Source of the DNA: Dongia_B sp035539215
GTDB lineage: Bacteria; Pseudomonadota; Alphaproteobacteria; Dongiales; Dongiaceae
Direction: 5' to 3'
Length of the DNA stretch: 64,000 nucleotides
Assembly (NCBI GenBank): GCA_035539215.1
Contig: DATLIX010000183.1
Coordinates: 7,147-71,146 of the forward strand
Below the pieces are notes generated by a model, which had not been told where the DNA came from, made no database searches, and worked only from the letters and a program-made list of their open reading frames with translations. Both the position numbers and the translations under genes were made by a program. This document shows, piece after piece, positions 36,021 through 44,789 of the stretch. Within the stretch, counting starts at the first letter, position 1, and each line of letters begins with the position of its first letter.

Positions 36021-37541
36021 TCAGCCTTCAGCGGATTGCTCCTTTGCCACCCCCAATACCTCGCGGGGTTTCCGCTTGGCCCAGGCGGACATGATGATCG
36101 AGACGGCGGCGCAGAACAATAGCCCTGCGGCGATCGGGCTGCGCAGAAACACCGTCACGTCACCGTTCGAGATGGTCATCGCCTGGCGGAAGGATTGCTC
36201 CAGCGTATGGCCGAGGATGAGTCCGAACAGCAGGGGCGCCTTGGGAATATCCAGCTTGCGGAAAGCGTAACCCAGCACGCCGAAACCAAGCGCCATGAAG
36301 AGGTCGAAGGTATCGTAGTTGAAGGAATAGACGCCGGCCGAGGCGATGCCGAGGATGATGCAAAGCAGAACTCCGGGCGGCACATAGAGGATGCGCGCGA
36401 GGACGCCGACCAGCGGCAGGTTGAGGACCAGCAGCATGGCATTGCCGATATACATGCTGGCGATCAGGCCCCAGACGAGGTCGGGATGGCTGCTGAACAG
36501 CATCGGCCCCGGCTGGATTCCGTACATGATGAAGGCGCCCATGATGACGGCGGTTGCACCCGAACCCGGAACGCCCAGGGCCAGGAGATGCACGAAAGCA
36601 CCGCAGGTATCGGCATTGGTGGCGGCTTCCGGTGCCGCGACCCCTTCGATGGCGCCGTGGCCGAACTCTTCCGGATGCTTGGAGACCTTTTTCTCCAGGA
36701 TATAGGAAAGCATCGCGGCGATGGTGCCGCCGAGGCCCGGTGCCGCGCCGCAGAAGAAGCCGACCGCGGAACCGCGGAAGATGGCCGGGCGCGCCCGCCG
36801 CCATTCCTCGCGGGTGAACCACAGCTTGCCCTGGACCTTCACCGTATGCAGCGTTCCTTCCAGCGTCCCCTCCACCATGCGGCTGACCTCGGCGATGGCG
36901 AAGAGGCCGACCACCACGACGAGGAAGTTGACGCGGTCCTGCAGCTCGACCAGGCCCAGGGTGAAGCGCGGCACGCCGCTCTGCAGGTCGATGCCGACGG
37001 TCGCCAGCAGCAGGCCGAGAAAGGTCGCCAGCATGCCCTTTGCCAGCGAGTCACCGGTCAGGGCGCTGACGGTCGACAGCGCGAAGAAGATCAGGCCGAA
37101 ATATTCGGTCGGCCCGAAATGGAGCGCGATCGCCGCCAGGGGCACGGCGACGAAAGCCAGCGCCGTGACGCCCATGGTGCCGGCGATGAAGGAGCTCACC
37201 GCGGCGATCGCCAGCGTCGAAGCGGCCCTGCCTTTTCGCGCCAAGGGATAGCCGTCGAGCACGGTCATCACCGCGGCGGCATCGCCCGGCGTATTGAGCA
37301 GAATGGCGGTGACCGCGCCGCCATACATGCAGCCGTAATAGATGCCGGCGAGCATCATCAGCGCCGTGGCGGGATCCATGCCGAAGGTGACGGGGATGAG
37401 AAGGGCGATGCCGGCAGAGGGACCGATGCCCGGCAGATGGCTGATCATCGTGCCGATGAAGGTGCCGATCAGCGTATAGAGCAGATGCGACGGCTGTACC
37501 GCCACCGACAGCCCGTGGAGAATTCCGTGTAAGCTATCCAT
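36021..37541 (-). CDS. TTT transporter large permease (TctA family), second copy
   Basis: A 506-residue TctA-family permease with PGIGPSAGIALLIPV near 37-51, YGCMYGGAVTAILLNTPGDAA near 69-89 and GAAPGLGGTIAAMLSY near 255-270. It is similar in layout to the 29275-30777 permease but clearly diverged, so the two TTT systems should have different substrates. The ATG at 37541 follows AGGAGAG; an upstream in-frame start would add 25 residues overlapping tctB. Confidence 0.93.
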   Translation of the reverse strand: MDSLHGILHGLSVAVQPSHLLYTLIGTFIGTMISHLPGIGPSAGIALLIPVTFGMDPATALMMLAGIYYGCMYGGAVTAILLNTPGDAAAVMTVLDGYPLARKGRAASTLAIAAVSSFIAGTMGVTALAFVAVPLAAIALHFGPTEYFGLIFFALSTVSALTGDSLAKGMLATFLGLLLATVGIDLQSGVPRFTLGLVELQDRVNFLVVVVGLFAIAEVSRMVEGTLEGTLHTVKVQGKLWFTREEWRRARPAIFRGSAVGFFCGAAPGLGGTIAAMLSYILEKKVSKHPEEFGHGAIEGVAAPEAATNADTCGAFVHLLALGVPGSGATAVIMGAFIMYGIQPGPMLFSSHPDLVWGLIASMYIGNAMLLVLNLPLVGVLARILYVPPGVLLCIILGIASAGVYSFNYDTFDLFMALGFGVLGYAFRKLDIPKAPLLFGLILGHTLEQSFRQAMTISNGDVTVFLRSPIAAGLLFCAAVSIIMSAWAKRKPREVLGVAKEQSAEG

Positions 37542-37551
37542 GGTCGCTCTC

Positions 37552-38028
37552 CTATATCGGCAGCAGGCCGGTCGGCAGCGGCACGCCGAGGGCCTGAGAG
37601 AACAGCAGATCGACAAAGGCGGTGAAGCCGATGGCGATGGCGATATTGGCGCGGTAATGGCCGCGATGGAAAAAACTCAGCAGCCCGAAGAGGAAGATCA
37701 GGGTGGCGATGATATAGCCGAGATATTCGAAGACGCTGTAATAGAGGGCCGCCCATACGACCATGGCGCAGAGAATGCCGAGCCGCTTGAAGTCCACCGG
37801 CTGCCGCGCGCTGGCAACGGAATGCGCGGCCCGATGCTTCTGCCTGGCTTCATAGAGGAGCAGCAGCGCCGATATCAGCAGCCCGCCGCCCACCAGAGCG
37901 GGAAAGGCCTTTGGCCCCAAGGGATCGCCGATCCGCATCAGCGGCAACGAGGCATCGGCATAGAGATAAATGAGCGCACCTGCGATGACACAGATCGCAA
38001 GCACCACATCCGGCATGGCTGCTTTCAT
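37552..38028 (-). CDS. TTT transporter small membrane subunit (TctB family), second copy
   Basis: A 158-residue protein with four predicted transmembrane helices, the first at about 5-25 and the last at about 125-150, in the usual TctB arrangement. It ends 10 bp before the tctA-like gene. About 180 bp separate it from the VOC gene upstream, so the second TTT system is interrupted between its binding protein (38626-39627) and TctB. Confidence 0.86.
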   Translation of the reverse strand: MKAAMPDVVLAICVIAGALIYLYADASLPLMRIGDPLGPKAFPALVGGGLLISALLLLYEARQKHRAAHSVASARQPVDFKRLGILCAMVVWAALYYSVFEYLGYIIATLIFLFGLLSFFHRGHYRANIAIAIGFTAFVDLLFSQALGVPLPTGLLPI

Positions 38029-38212
38029 GATTCCTCCCCGACGTCGGGTTCGCAGGGAACCCGATCAGGCTCAATCCTGGACGTTGGCCGTCCTTATTCT
38101 GAGCTTGGCGGCAAGCGTGCGCTGGCACGCGGAGCGGCGGCCGGCATTCGGAAACGATGCGTTCCGCGAAAGAAATGCCGGCCGCGCTGTTACGATATGG
38201 TGCGGATACGCG

Positions 38213-38593
38213 TTACTTCGTCGCGTAACGGTCTTCCTTCACGACTTCGGCCAGAGTTCCGTCCGGCGCCCGGAATTTCAGGGCACCCTTGCCGAGATGC
38301 GGGAATACCTCGCCGCCATAGGCGCGGATCTTTTCCGCCGCGACATCCTGGTCATCGACGGAGATGCCCCAGTGATGAATGCGCGGACCCGGCCCCGCGA
38401 GTTGCGCCTCTTCCGAGTTCTCGTCGTCATAGACCATCAGGGCGATATCGACATGCCCATCGGTCAGATGCCGCGAGATATGACCGCGGCTGCGGCCGGT
38501 CTTGGTTTCCTTGAAACCGAAGACCTCGGTATAGAACTTTGTCGCCTCTTCGAGATTGGTGACTTTCAGGGCGATGTGGACGACGCGTGACAT
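38213..38593 (-). CDS. VOC-family (glyoxalase/dioxygenase-like) protein
   Basis: A 126-residue single vicinal-oxygen-chelate module pair. Metal-ligand candidates are His7 (VVHIALKV), the His of GHVDIALMVYD, His74 region (IHHWGISVDD) and the terminal Glu of GTLAEVV. Such proteins are lyases, isomerases, epimerases or extradiol dioxygenases. The start at 38593 is set by a GGAGG ribosome-binding site. It lies between the binding protein and TctB of the second TTT cluster, with a decarboxylase-like gene further upstream, suggesting a step in breakdown of the imported compound. Confidence 0.82.
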   Translation of the reverse strand: MSRVVHIALKVTNLEEATKFYTEVFGFKETKTGRSRGHISRHLTDGHVDIALMVYDDENSEEAQLAGPGPRIHHWGISVDDQDVAAEKIRAYGGEVFPHLGKGALKFRAPDGTLAEVVKEDRYATK

Positions 38594-38625
38594 AGTGACC
38601 TCCAGTCGGTAGTTAGCGTCCAAAT

Positions 38626-39627
38626 TCAATTCTGCTTGGCAAGGCCAAGATCGGTCAGCAAGGCCGTCAGCTGGGTTTGCTGGGAGTCCAGAAACGCCTT
38701 GAGATCCTTGCTGTTCTTGTAGTCGACAGACCACATGTTGGTTTGCGCAGCCTTGATCCATTCCGGGGACTGGATCGCTTTGGCGAGGATGTCATCCCAC
38801 CAGGCGATCTCCTCCGGGGTCATGCCTTTCGGCCCGACGAGCACACGCCAGGTCGAGAACTCGACATCGACCCCCTGCTCCCTCCAGGTCGGAACATCGG
38901 CGAGCGGGCCCTTTTCGCGCTGGGCGGCCGGCACCGCGATCATGCGCAGCTTGCCGCCCTGGCTGGGTCCGATCACCACCGGCGCCGGCGTGGCGGAGAC
39001 GGTGATATGTCCGCCCATCAGCGCGGTGGCCGCCTCGCCGCCGGAATCGAAGAAGACGATCTTCAGCTTGGCGGGATCGAGGCCGATGGCTTTCAGGACC
39101 AGAGCCGCGGCGATGTGGCTCTGTCCACCCGGCGAACTGGAAACACCGACGCTGACGGCGGACGGATCCTTCTTCAGCAATTCTACCAGGTCCTTGCCGT
39201 CCTTGATCGGCGAATCCGTGGGCACGGAGAAGACCACCGGCTCGGTCAGCAGCTGTGCCAGCGGCGTCACGTCATCGAGGCCGAGTTCGCTCTGCCCGGT
39301 CAGGCGGTTGGTGATCAGCGGCAGGGCCTGGACCGTGACGTAGTGGCCGTCGCCGGCATGGCTGTTGATATAGGCGATGGCGACGGTGCCGCCGCCGCCC
39401 GGCTTGTTCAGCACGGTGAACGGCTTGCCGGAAAGCTTGAGCTGCTCGACGATGCCCTGCAGGGTGCGCGCCGCGAGATCCTGGCCGCCGCCCGGCGCGC
39501 TGGGCACCACTTCCTCGATCGGCCGGCGCGGCTTCCAGTCGGCGGCCGCTGCCGTGCCGGCCTGGCCGGCGAGCAGCGCCACGCTGGTAAACAAGGCTAT
39601 ACTGAGGCGTCTCTTCAAGATCGACAT
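38626..39627 (-). CDS. TTT transporter periplasmic binding protein (TctC/Bug family), second copy
   Basis: A 333-residue binding protein with a signal peptide (1-29, ending GTAAAA) and the Bug-family motif near 36-50 (EEVVPSAPGGGQDL), then NKPGGGGTVAIAY. GGGGAGGA precedes the ATG at 39627. It captures a carboxylate in the periplasm for the TctAB pair encoded about 600 bp downstream. It starts 28 bp after the decarboxylase-like gene ends, so the two are probably co-transcribed. Confidence 0.92.
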   Translation of the reverse strand: MSILKRRLSIALFTSVALLAGQAGTAAAADWKPRRPIEEVVPSAPGGGQDLAARTLQGIVEQLKLSGKPFTVLNKPGGGGTVAIAYINSHAGDGHYVTVQALPLITNRLTGQSELGLDDVTPLAQLLTEPVVFSVPTDSPIKDGKDLVELLKKDPSAVSVGVSSSPGGQSHIAAALVLKAIGLDPAKLKIVFFDSGGEAATALMGGHITVSATPAPVVIGPSQGGKLRMIAVPAAQREKGPLADVPTWREQGVDVEFSTWRVLVGPKGMTPEEIAWWDDILAKAIQSPEWIKAAQTNMWSVDYKNSKDLKAFLDSQQTQLTALLTDLGLAKQN

Positions 39628-39655
39628 GTGGTTCCTCCCCGGCTTGGTCGTTTCT

Positions 39656-40642
39656 TCAGAAATTGAAGCCGTCAAAAGTCGCGACGGCGAACAGCTCCTC
39701 CATCGGCACCGGGCCCCGAATAAGGCCGTCCGCCTCGGCATATCGAAGCAGGGCGTTAAGCTCGCCCTTGTTTTCTTCGACGCCATAGGTCCAGTAGCCG
39801 TTGCCCATCAGGGCCTTGACCCGGCCGACTTCCTCGACAATCCACGGATGGGTCACGCGCAGCGTATCGAGTATGTCCAACTCGCTGATCGCCAGGGCGC
39901 GCGCCTTGAGGAAGGCGGTATAGACATTGACCGGCAGCCAGGGATGCCTTTCCGCTAGCTCGCGGCGGATGCCCATGAGATGCATGATGGGAAAGAGGCG
40001 CGTGGTTTGGAAATAGTCTTCCTCTGCGGCGCGGTAATCGGCGAAGAGGCGGCGCACGACACCGTCCGGCGCGAAGCACGAGGGTGCGCGCGGCGCGATC
40101 AGCGCATCGATCTCGCCCGCCAGCAGCAGGCCCGACAGCGTTTGCGCCTGGCCGATCGCCTCAACCTTGATATCGCGCGGCAGATCGAGCGGCATGCGCG
40201 ACGTGCGGCCCGGTTGTTCGAGACCGCCCGTCAGCCAATGGATATCCTGGCGCCGCACGCCGTATTGTTCCGCCAGCAGGCCGCGCACCCAGACGCCGGC
40301 CGTCTGCTGGAAATCAGGCACGCCGACGCGGCGGCCGCGCAATGCCTCGGGCGAGTCGATATCGCGATCGGCACGCACATAGATGGCGGAATGCCGGAAC
40401 GAGCGCGAGACGAAAGCGGGCAGGCCGATATAGCGCCCCTGGCCGCGAGCAGTAGTCAGCAGATGGGTGCTGAAAGACAGTTCCGAGATATCGAATTCCT
40501 GATGCCGGAAGGCACGCTGGAAAATCTCCTCCGCCGGCGCCGTGATCAGGTTGACCCGGCAACCTTCGATCGTCACGCGGCCATCAAACAGGGCGCGGGT
40601 GCGATCGGTGTTCTGGCAGGCAAGGGAGAGTTCCAAGGTCAT
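39656..40642 (-). CDS. 4,5-dihydroxyphthalate decarboxylase (Pht5)-like / periplasmic-binding-fold protein
   Basis: A 328-residue protein resembling 4,5-dihydroxyphthalate decarboxylases: the start LELSLACQNTDRTRALFDGRV, EEIFQRAFRHQEFDISELS near 38-56, RGRRVGVPDFQQTAGVWVRGLL near 100-121, and MGNGYWTYGVEENKGEL near the C-terminus. The fold is that of type 2 solute-binding proteins (NMT1-like) but no signal peptide is present, so it is cytoplasmic. Real decarboxylase activity is known for few members. The setting, a GntR regulator and a carboxylate transporter, supports an aromatic or other polycarboxylate substrate. Confidence 0.82.
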   Translation of the reverse strand: MTLELSLACQNTDRTRALFDGRVTIEGCRVNLITAPAEEIFQRAFRHQEFDISELSFSTHLLTTARGQGRYIGLPAFVSRSFRHSAIYVRADRDIDSPEALRGRRVGVPDFQQTAGVWVRGLLAEQYGVRRQDIHWLTGGLEQPGRTSRMPLDLPRDIKVEAIGQAQTLSGLLLAGEIDALIAPRAPSCFAPDGVVRRLFADYRAAEEDYFQTTRLFPIMHLMGIRRELAERHPWLPVNVYTAFLKARALAISELDILDTLRVTHPWIVEEVGRVKALMGNGYWTYGVEENKGELNALLRYAEADGLIRGPVPMEELFAVATFDGFNF

Positions 40643-40891
40643 GATGCACTCGGTTTTTGCAAGCCGCCGTCCTTCACGCCTTTCGCGGGCGCGTTGCACA
40701 GCGGAGCCATCAGGCATTGTCGGAGCGGCCGCCGATGCATCCGCATTGGTTTGCACGGGCGACGCAACGTCTCGTCAGCCATCTTGCGGGATGGCCGGCA
40801 ATCATTCTGGCAGTGGGTGATATCTTCTCCATAGCACCAGCCCGGCCGGCACTATCGAGAAACTGTACTCAATACGGCGCGGAAGACGCCG

Positions 40892-41629
40892 CTATTCAAT
40901 GGCCCCGGCCAAGGCCGGTCGGCGATGAGCGGGCGTTGCTTCTTCCGCCAGATCCGATAACGCGGTCAACATGCGCTGCTTGCCGTTGCTGACATGTCGC
41001 TGGCTGACCTCATAACTGCGCAAGGCATCCTGCGCCTGCAGGGCCGCAAGAATGTCGCGATGCTCGCGGTTCGATTCCAGCAGGGCATCGCGCTGCACGA
41101 GACCATGGGTACGAAACAGGTGGAACTCCTTGACCAGGCCGCGATAGAGTTTGACCAGTCGTCCATTGCCGGTCGCCCGCACGATGTAGTCATGGAATTC
41201 GATATTGATCGGATAGAATTTGGCGAAGTCGCCGCTCTCGGCCGCCAGTTCCATCTCGGCAACGAAATGCTGCAGGTTGGAGATGTGTTCCGCCGTGATG
41301 AACGGCGCCAGCAATGACGCGGCAAGCCCGGTCAGGCCCGCCCGCAGATCATAGACCTCGATCGCATCGGCCTTGCTCAAGCGCTTGATGAAAACGCCGC
41401 GATTGGGAATGAGCTGCACGAAACCAAGTTCCGCGAGCGCCCGGCAGGCTTCCCGTACCGGCCCGCGGCTGACCGACAGCTTATCGGCGACGGCTTTTTC
41501 GTTCAGCCTTTCGCCGGGCGGCAGTTCGCCGCTGAGGATCATTTTTTCGATCTCGTGCTGCACCACGCCGGTAAGCGAATGCTCCCGCAAGGCGGCCACG
41601 GTCGGCATGATTTTGTCATCGCGTTCCAT
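40892..41629 (-). CDS. GntR-family regulator, FCD subfamily (paralogue of 32521-33186)
   Basis: A 245-residue regulator with a winged helix (about 18-85, LNEKAVADKLSVSRGPVREACRAL) and an FCD domain (about 95-225, with IEFHDYIV and NREHRDIL metal-site regions). The recognition helix NVSRGPVREACRAL/SVSRGPVREACRAL is nearly the same as in the other regulator. It heads the second TTT cluster (next gene 250 bp downstream). A palindrome 28 bases before its start shares the TGTCAACA core with the other regulator's upstream site, so cross-regulation is possible. Confidence 0.92.
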   Translation of the reverse strand: MERDDKIMPTVAALREHSLTGVVQHEIEKMILSGELPPGERLNEKAVADKLSVSRGPVREACRALAELGFVQLIPNRGVFIKRLSKADAIEVYDLRAGLTGLAASLLAPFITAEHISNLQHFVAEMELAAESGDFAKFYPINIEFHDYIVRATGNGRLVKLYRGLVKEFHLFRTHGLVQRDALLESNREHRDILAALQAQDALRSYEVSQRHVSNGKQRMLTALSDLAEEATPAHRRPALAGAIE

Positions 41630-42060
41630 TTGTGAACATTCTTATGTCTTCAGTTTATTGTCAACAATTTTATTAACGGAAAATGAAAATCATTTCAACT
41701 CACTGTTTTATTTGTGTTATTTTTCATTCGCGAGAATACCCCCCGCCAACTCGCCGCATAACGCTTCCACCGCCCGCAGGCCCACCCTCCGCTCCTCGCC
41801 ACAGCGACGTGCCCGGCTTCTCATCACCCCCATCCGCAAAGCCTCACGTAGCCAAGAGGCGGCGCCGGGATGGCAACAGGCCCACGATGACGCCTACCAC
41901 GCGGGACACACCGTCCACCGGCGCAACGAAGCACACAACGGACAACGCAGTTTTGCAAAGCTTGCCGGGGTTCCGCCGGCGAGGCTAGTTATCAAGAAAG
42001 CGCTTCCGTCAGCCAAACGGATGGCCTCAACATGCGACAGGCGAATAGAAGGTATCAGTG
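41630..42060. other. Divergent regulatory region between GntR and IclR genes
   Basis: A 431-bp gap. The first 130 bp next to the GntR gene are unusually AT-rich for this window and hold the operator at 41657-41668. The remainder has no clear coding potential on either strand and should include the IclR promoter. No other strong palindrome was seen. Confidence 0.5.
41657..41668. promoter_or_regulatory. Candidate operator of the second GntR/FCD regulator
   Basis: ATTGT-CA-ACAAT is a perfect inverted repeat around a CA centre, 28 bases before the regulator start. The same TGTCAACA core lies 27 bases before the paralogous regulator at 33186. Confidence 0.6.
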
Positions 42061-42855
42061 ATGGGATTGTCGGCGGCGCAACGGAAGCGATCCCAATCGG
42101 AAAGCGACCCCCAATTCATGCAGTCGCTGGCGCGCGGCCTGCAGGTTCTCGAGGCCTTCACCGGTCTGCCGCCGAGCGTGACAATTCCCCAATTGGCGAA
42201 GGAAACGGGTCTCGCCCGCGCCGTCGTGACCCGCTGCCTGCACACCTTGGTGGCGCTGGGCTATGTCGAAGAGCATGAGCGCCACTATTCGATCTGCCCG
42301 CATGTGTTGCGCCTGGCCGGCGCCTATCTCTCTGCGCGCTCCCTGCCGATATTGGCGCAGCCCCTGCTGGAGGACCTGCGGGATTCGCTGGGCGAGTCCT
42401 GCTCGCTGGGCGTGCTCGACGGCGACGAGATCGTCTATGTCGCGCGCGCCTCGACAACCCGCATCATGGCGGTGTCGCTGCATGTCGGCAGCCGGCTGCC
42501 GGCCTATTGCACCTCGATGGGGCGTATCCTGCTGGCGGCGCTGCCGCCCGACAAGCTGCAGGCAGCGCTGGACCGCGTGACGCCGATACAGCGCACACCG
42601 CACAGCATCACCGATCGGGCCGAGTTGCAGCAGGCGATCATGGCCGTCGCCAATCAGGGCTATGCGGTGGTCGACCAGGAATTGGAACTGGGCCTGCGAT
42701 CGGTCGCCGTCCCGGTCCGCGACCGCAATGGCCGCGTGGTGGCGGCCCTCAATCTCGGGACCAATGCCATGCGCCTCTCCGTCAAGGACCTGAAGGCGCG
42801 CGTCCTGCCGGAGCTGCGCGCCGTGGCGGAGAACCTGCAGCGCCTGGCCGGCTAG
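42061..42855 (+). CDS. IclR-family regulator (PcaR/PobR-like)
   Basis: A 264-residue IclR regulator: winged helix (about 20-85, with IPQLAKETGLARAVVTRCLHTLVALGYV) and a C-terminal effector domain (about 95-260). In sequence it is like PcaR, PcaU and PobR regulators of protocatechuate and 4-hydroxybenzoate degradation, which respond to 3-oxoadipate or related acids. It converges with the thiolase / CoA-transferase operon, whose promoter carries an ideal IclR-type palindrome. The ATG at 42061 (AGAAGG upstream) is preferred over a GTG one codon earlier. Confidence 0.9.
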   Translation: MGLSAAQRKRSQSESDPQFMQSLARGLQVLEAFTGLPPSVTIPQLAKETGLARAVVTRCLHTLVALGYVEEHERHYSICPHVLRLAGAYLSARSLPILAQPLLEDLRDSLGESCSLGVLDGDEIVYVARASTTRIMAVSLHVGSRLPAYCTSMGRILLAALPPDKLQAALDRVTPIQRTPHSITDRAELQQAIMAVANQGYAVVDQELELGLRSVAVPVRDRNGRVVAALNLGTNAMRLSVKDLKARVLPELRAVAENLQRLAG

Positions 42856-42863
42856 AGCGGGAT

Positions 42864-42901
42864 CGTTTCAGGCGGAAGCCTGCAGGCTTCCGCCTGAAAC
42901 G
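42864..42901. repeat. 38-bp perfect palindrome between convergent genes
   Basis: CGTTTCAGGCGGAAGCC is followed by TGCA and then its exact reverse complement, giving a 17-bp stem. It begins 8 bp after the IclR stop and ends 39 bp before the thiolase stop. It could be a bidirectional terminator, although T-runs are missing, or a REP/RIME-like intergenic element; the flanking GAGCGGGATCG is typical of such elements in alphaproteobacteria. Confidence 0.7.
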
Positions 42902-42939
42902 TGAATCGCCCTCGATCTTATTGAAGAGAGGTGGATTGA

Positions 42940-44142
42940 TTAAACGCGCTCCAGGGCCAGAGAGAGGCCCTGGCCGACGCCGATGCACATGGTGACCAGC
43001 GCGCGGCGACCGCCGCGCCGTTCCAGCTCATGCACCGCCGTCATCGCCAGCCTGGCCCCGGACATGCCGAGCGGATGACCGAGCGCGATGGCGCCGCCAT
43101 TTGGGTTGACGCGGTCCTCCGCGGCACCGAGCCCCAGTGCGCGCAAGGAGGCGATGACCTGGGCTGCGAAGGCTTCGTTGATTTCGATCACGTCGAAATC
43201 GTCGATTGCGAGGCCCAGCCGCTCCATCAGCTTTTTGCTGGCGGGGACCGGGCCGATCCCCATGACGCGGGGCGCAACGCCGGCCGTCGCCATGCCGAGG
43301 AGGCGCGCACGCGGCGTCAGGCCGTGACGCTTTGCGGCAGCTTCGGAGGCAATGAACATCGCCGCCGCCCCGTCATTGACGCCGGAAGCGTTGCCGGCCG
43401 TGACACTGCCATCGGCGCGCACGATCGGGCGCAATTTCGCCAGCGCTTCGGGGGTCGTATCCGCGCGCGGATGTTCGTCGCGGTCGACCGTGACATTGCC
43501 TTTGCGGCCCTCGATCGTGACGGGGATGATTTCCGCGGCGAAATAGCCGCTGTTCTGCGCCCGCGCGCAAAGCTGCTGGCTGCGATAGGCGAAGGCATCC
43601 TGATCCGAGCGGCTGACTCCATGCTCGGCGGCGACGTTCTCCGCGGTCTCCGGCATCGAATCCGTACCGTATCGCCGCTTCATCAGCGGATTGACGAAGC
43701 GCCAGCCGATCGTCGTGTCTTCCAATGCGGCGCTGCGTGACCAGGCCTGATCCGGCTTCGCCATCACAAAGGGTGCCCGCGTCATGCTTTCGACGCCGCC
43801 GGCAATCGCCAGATCGATCTCCCCCGCCAAGATGGCGCGAGCCGCCGTGCCGAGGGCATCGGCACCGCTGGCGCAGAGGCGGTTGATCGTGGTGCCCGGC
43901 ACCGTTTCCGGCAATCCCGCCAGGAGTGCCGCCATGCGGGCGACATTGCGGTTGTCCTCGCCCGCCTGATTGGCGCAGCCGAGGAAGACATCATCGATCG
44001 CCGCCGGATCGAGCCCGCTTTGACCGGCGATCAGGGCGCGGATGGGGGCGGCGGCGAGATCGTCGGTGCGGAGCTGTGCCAGCGCCCCGCCGAAACGACC
44101 GATCGGCGTGCGCAGGGCTTCGCAAATAAAGGCAGCCGTCAT
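42940..44142 (-). CDS. pcaF: 3-oxoadipyl-CoA thiolase PcaF
   Basis: A 400-residue thiolase closely matching PcaF: NRLCASGADAL with nucleophile Cys90, GGVESMTRAPFVM, EDTTIGWRFVNPLMKRRYG with SMPETAENVA, GHPLGMSG with His356, and MCIGVGQG with Cys386. It splits 3-oxoadipyl-CoA into succinyl-CoA and acetyl-CoA, the last step of the beta-ketoadipate pathway. The start overlaps the CoA-transferase beta subunit stop by 4 bp. The upper pca genes are not in the window, so this is a separated terminal module. Confidence 0.92.
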   Translation of the reverse strand: MTAAFICEALRTPIGRFGGALAQLRTDDLAAAPIRALIAGQSGLDPAAIDDVFLGCANQAGEDNRNVARMAALLAGLPETVPGTTINRLCASGADALGTAARAILAGEIDLAIAGGVESMTRAPFVMAKPDQAWSRSAALEDTTIGWRFVNPLMKRRYGTDSMPETAENVAAEHGVSRSDQDAFAYRSQQLCARAQNSGYFAAEIIPVTIEGRKGNVTVDRDEHPRADTTPEALAKLRPIVRADGSVTAGNASGVNDGAAAMFIASEAAAKRHGLTPRARLLGMATAGVAPRVMGIGPVPASKKLMERLGLAIDDFDVIEINEAFAAQVIASLRALGLGAAEDRVNPNGGAIALGHPLGMSGARLAMTAVHELERRGGRRALVTMCIGVGQGLSLALERV

Positions 44143-44789
44143 GATGCAAGCTCCACGGCAAAACCAGTGCCGGTCTTGGCCTTGACCTCATCCAGCGATA
44201 TCCCGGGCGCCAGTTCGACCAGGGCCAGGCCGCTATTCACCTTGTCACAGGTGAAGACGGCAAGATCGCTGATGATCAAATCCACCACGCCGGCGCCGGT
44301 CAGCGGCAAGGTGCAGCGGCCGAGAATCTTCGGCGCCCCATTCTTGCTGACATGCTCCATCAGCACGACGATGCGCTTCACCCCCGCCACGAGATCCATG
44401 GCGCCGCCCATGCCCTTCACCATCTTGCCGGGAATGGTCCAGTTGGCGATATCGCCGTTCGCCGCCACTTCCATGGCGCCGAGGATGGCGATATCGATGT
44501 GACCGCCCCGGATCATGGCGAAGCTGTCTGCCGAGGAAAAGAAGCTCGAGGTCGGCAGCTGGGTGATGGTCTGCTTGCCGGCGTTGATGAGATCGGGATC
44601 GACCTCGTCCGGATAGGGAAACGGCCCCATGCCGAGCATGCCGTTCTCGCTTTGCAGCGTGACTTCCACGCCAGCGGGGATGTAGTTGGCGACGAGCGTC
44701 GGAATGCCGATGCCGAGATTGACGTAGTAGCCGTCGCGCAGTTCCGCCGCGGCCCGCGCCGCCATCTGTTCGCGTGTCCAGGCCATCAT
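44139..44789 (-). CDS. pcaJ: 3-oxoacid CoA-transferase subunit B (PcaJ/ScoB-like)
   Basis: A 216-residue beta subunit with the catalytic Glu48 in the SENGMLGMGP motif, GIGIPTLVANYIPAG, and GGAMDLVAGVKR. By sequence it is nearer ScoB-type succinyl-CoA:3-oxoacid transferases than Pseudomonas PcaJ; the operon with PcaF and an IclR operator points to 3-oxoadipate as substrate. Two ATG codons are adjacent at the start; the second (44786) is better spaced from GGGAGG. It overlaps both neighbours. Confidence 0.82.
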   Translation of the reverse strand: MMAWTREQMAARAAAELRDGYYVNLGIGIPTLVANYIPAGVEVTLQSENGMLGMGPFPYPDEVDPDLINAGKQTITQLPTSSFFSSADSFAMIRGGHIDIAILGAMEVAANGDIANWTIPGKMVKGMGGAMDLVAGVKRIVVLMEHVSKNGAPKILGRCTLPLTGAGVVDLIISDLAVFTCDKVNSGLALVELAPGISLDEVKAKTGTGFAVELAS

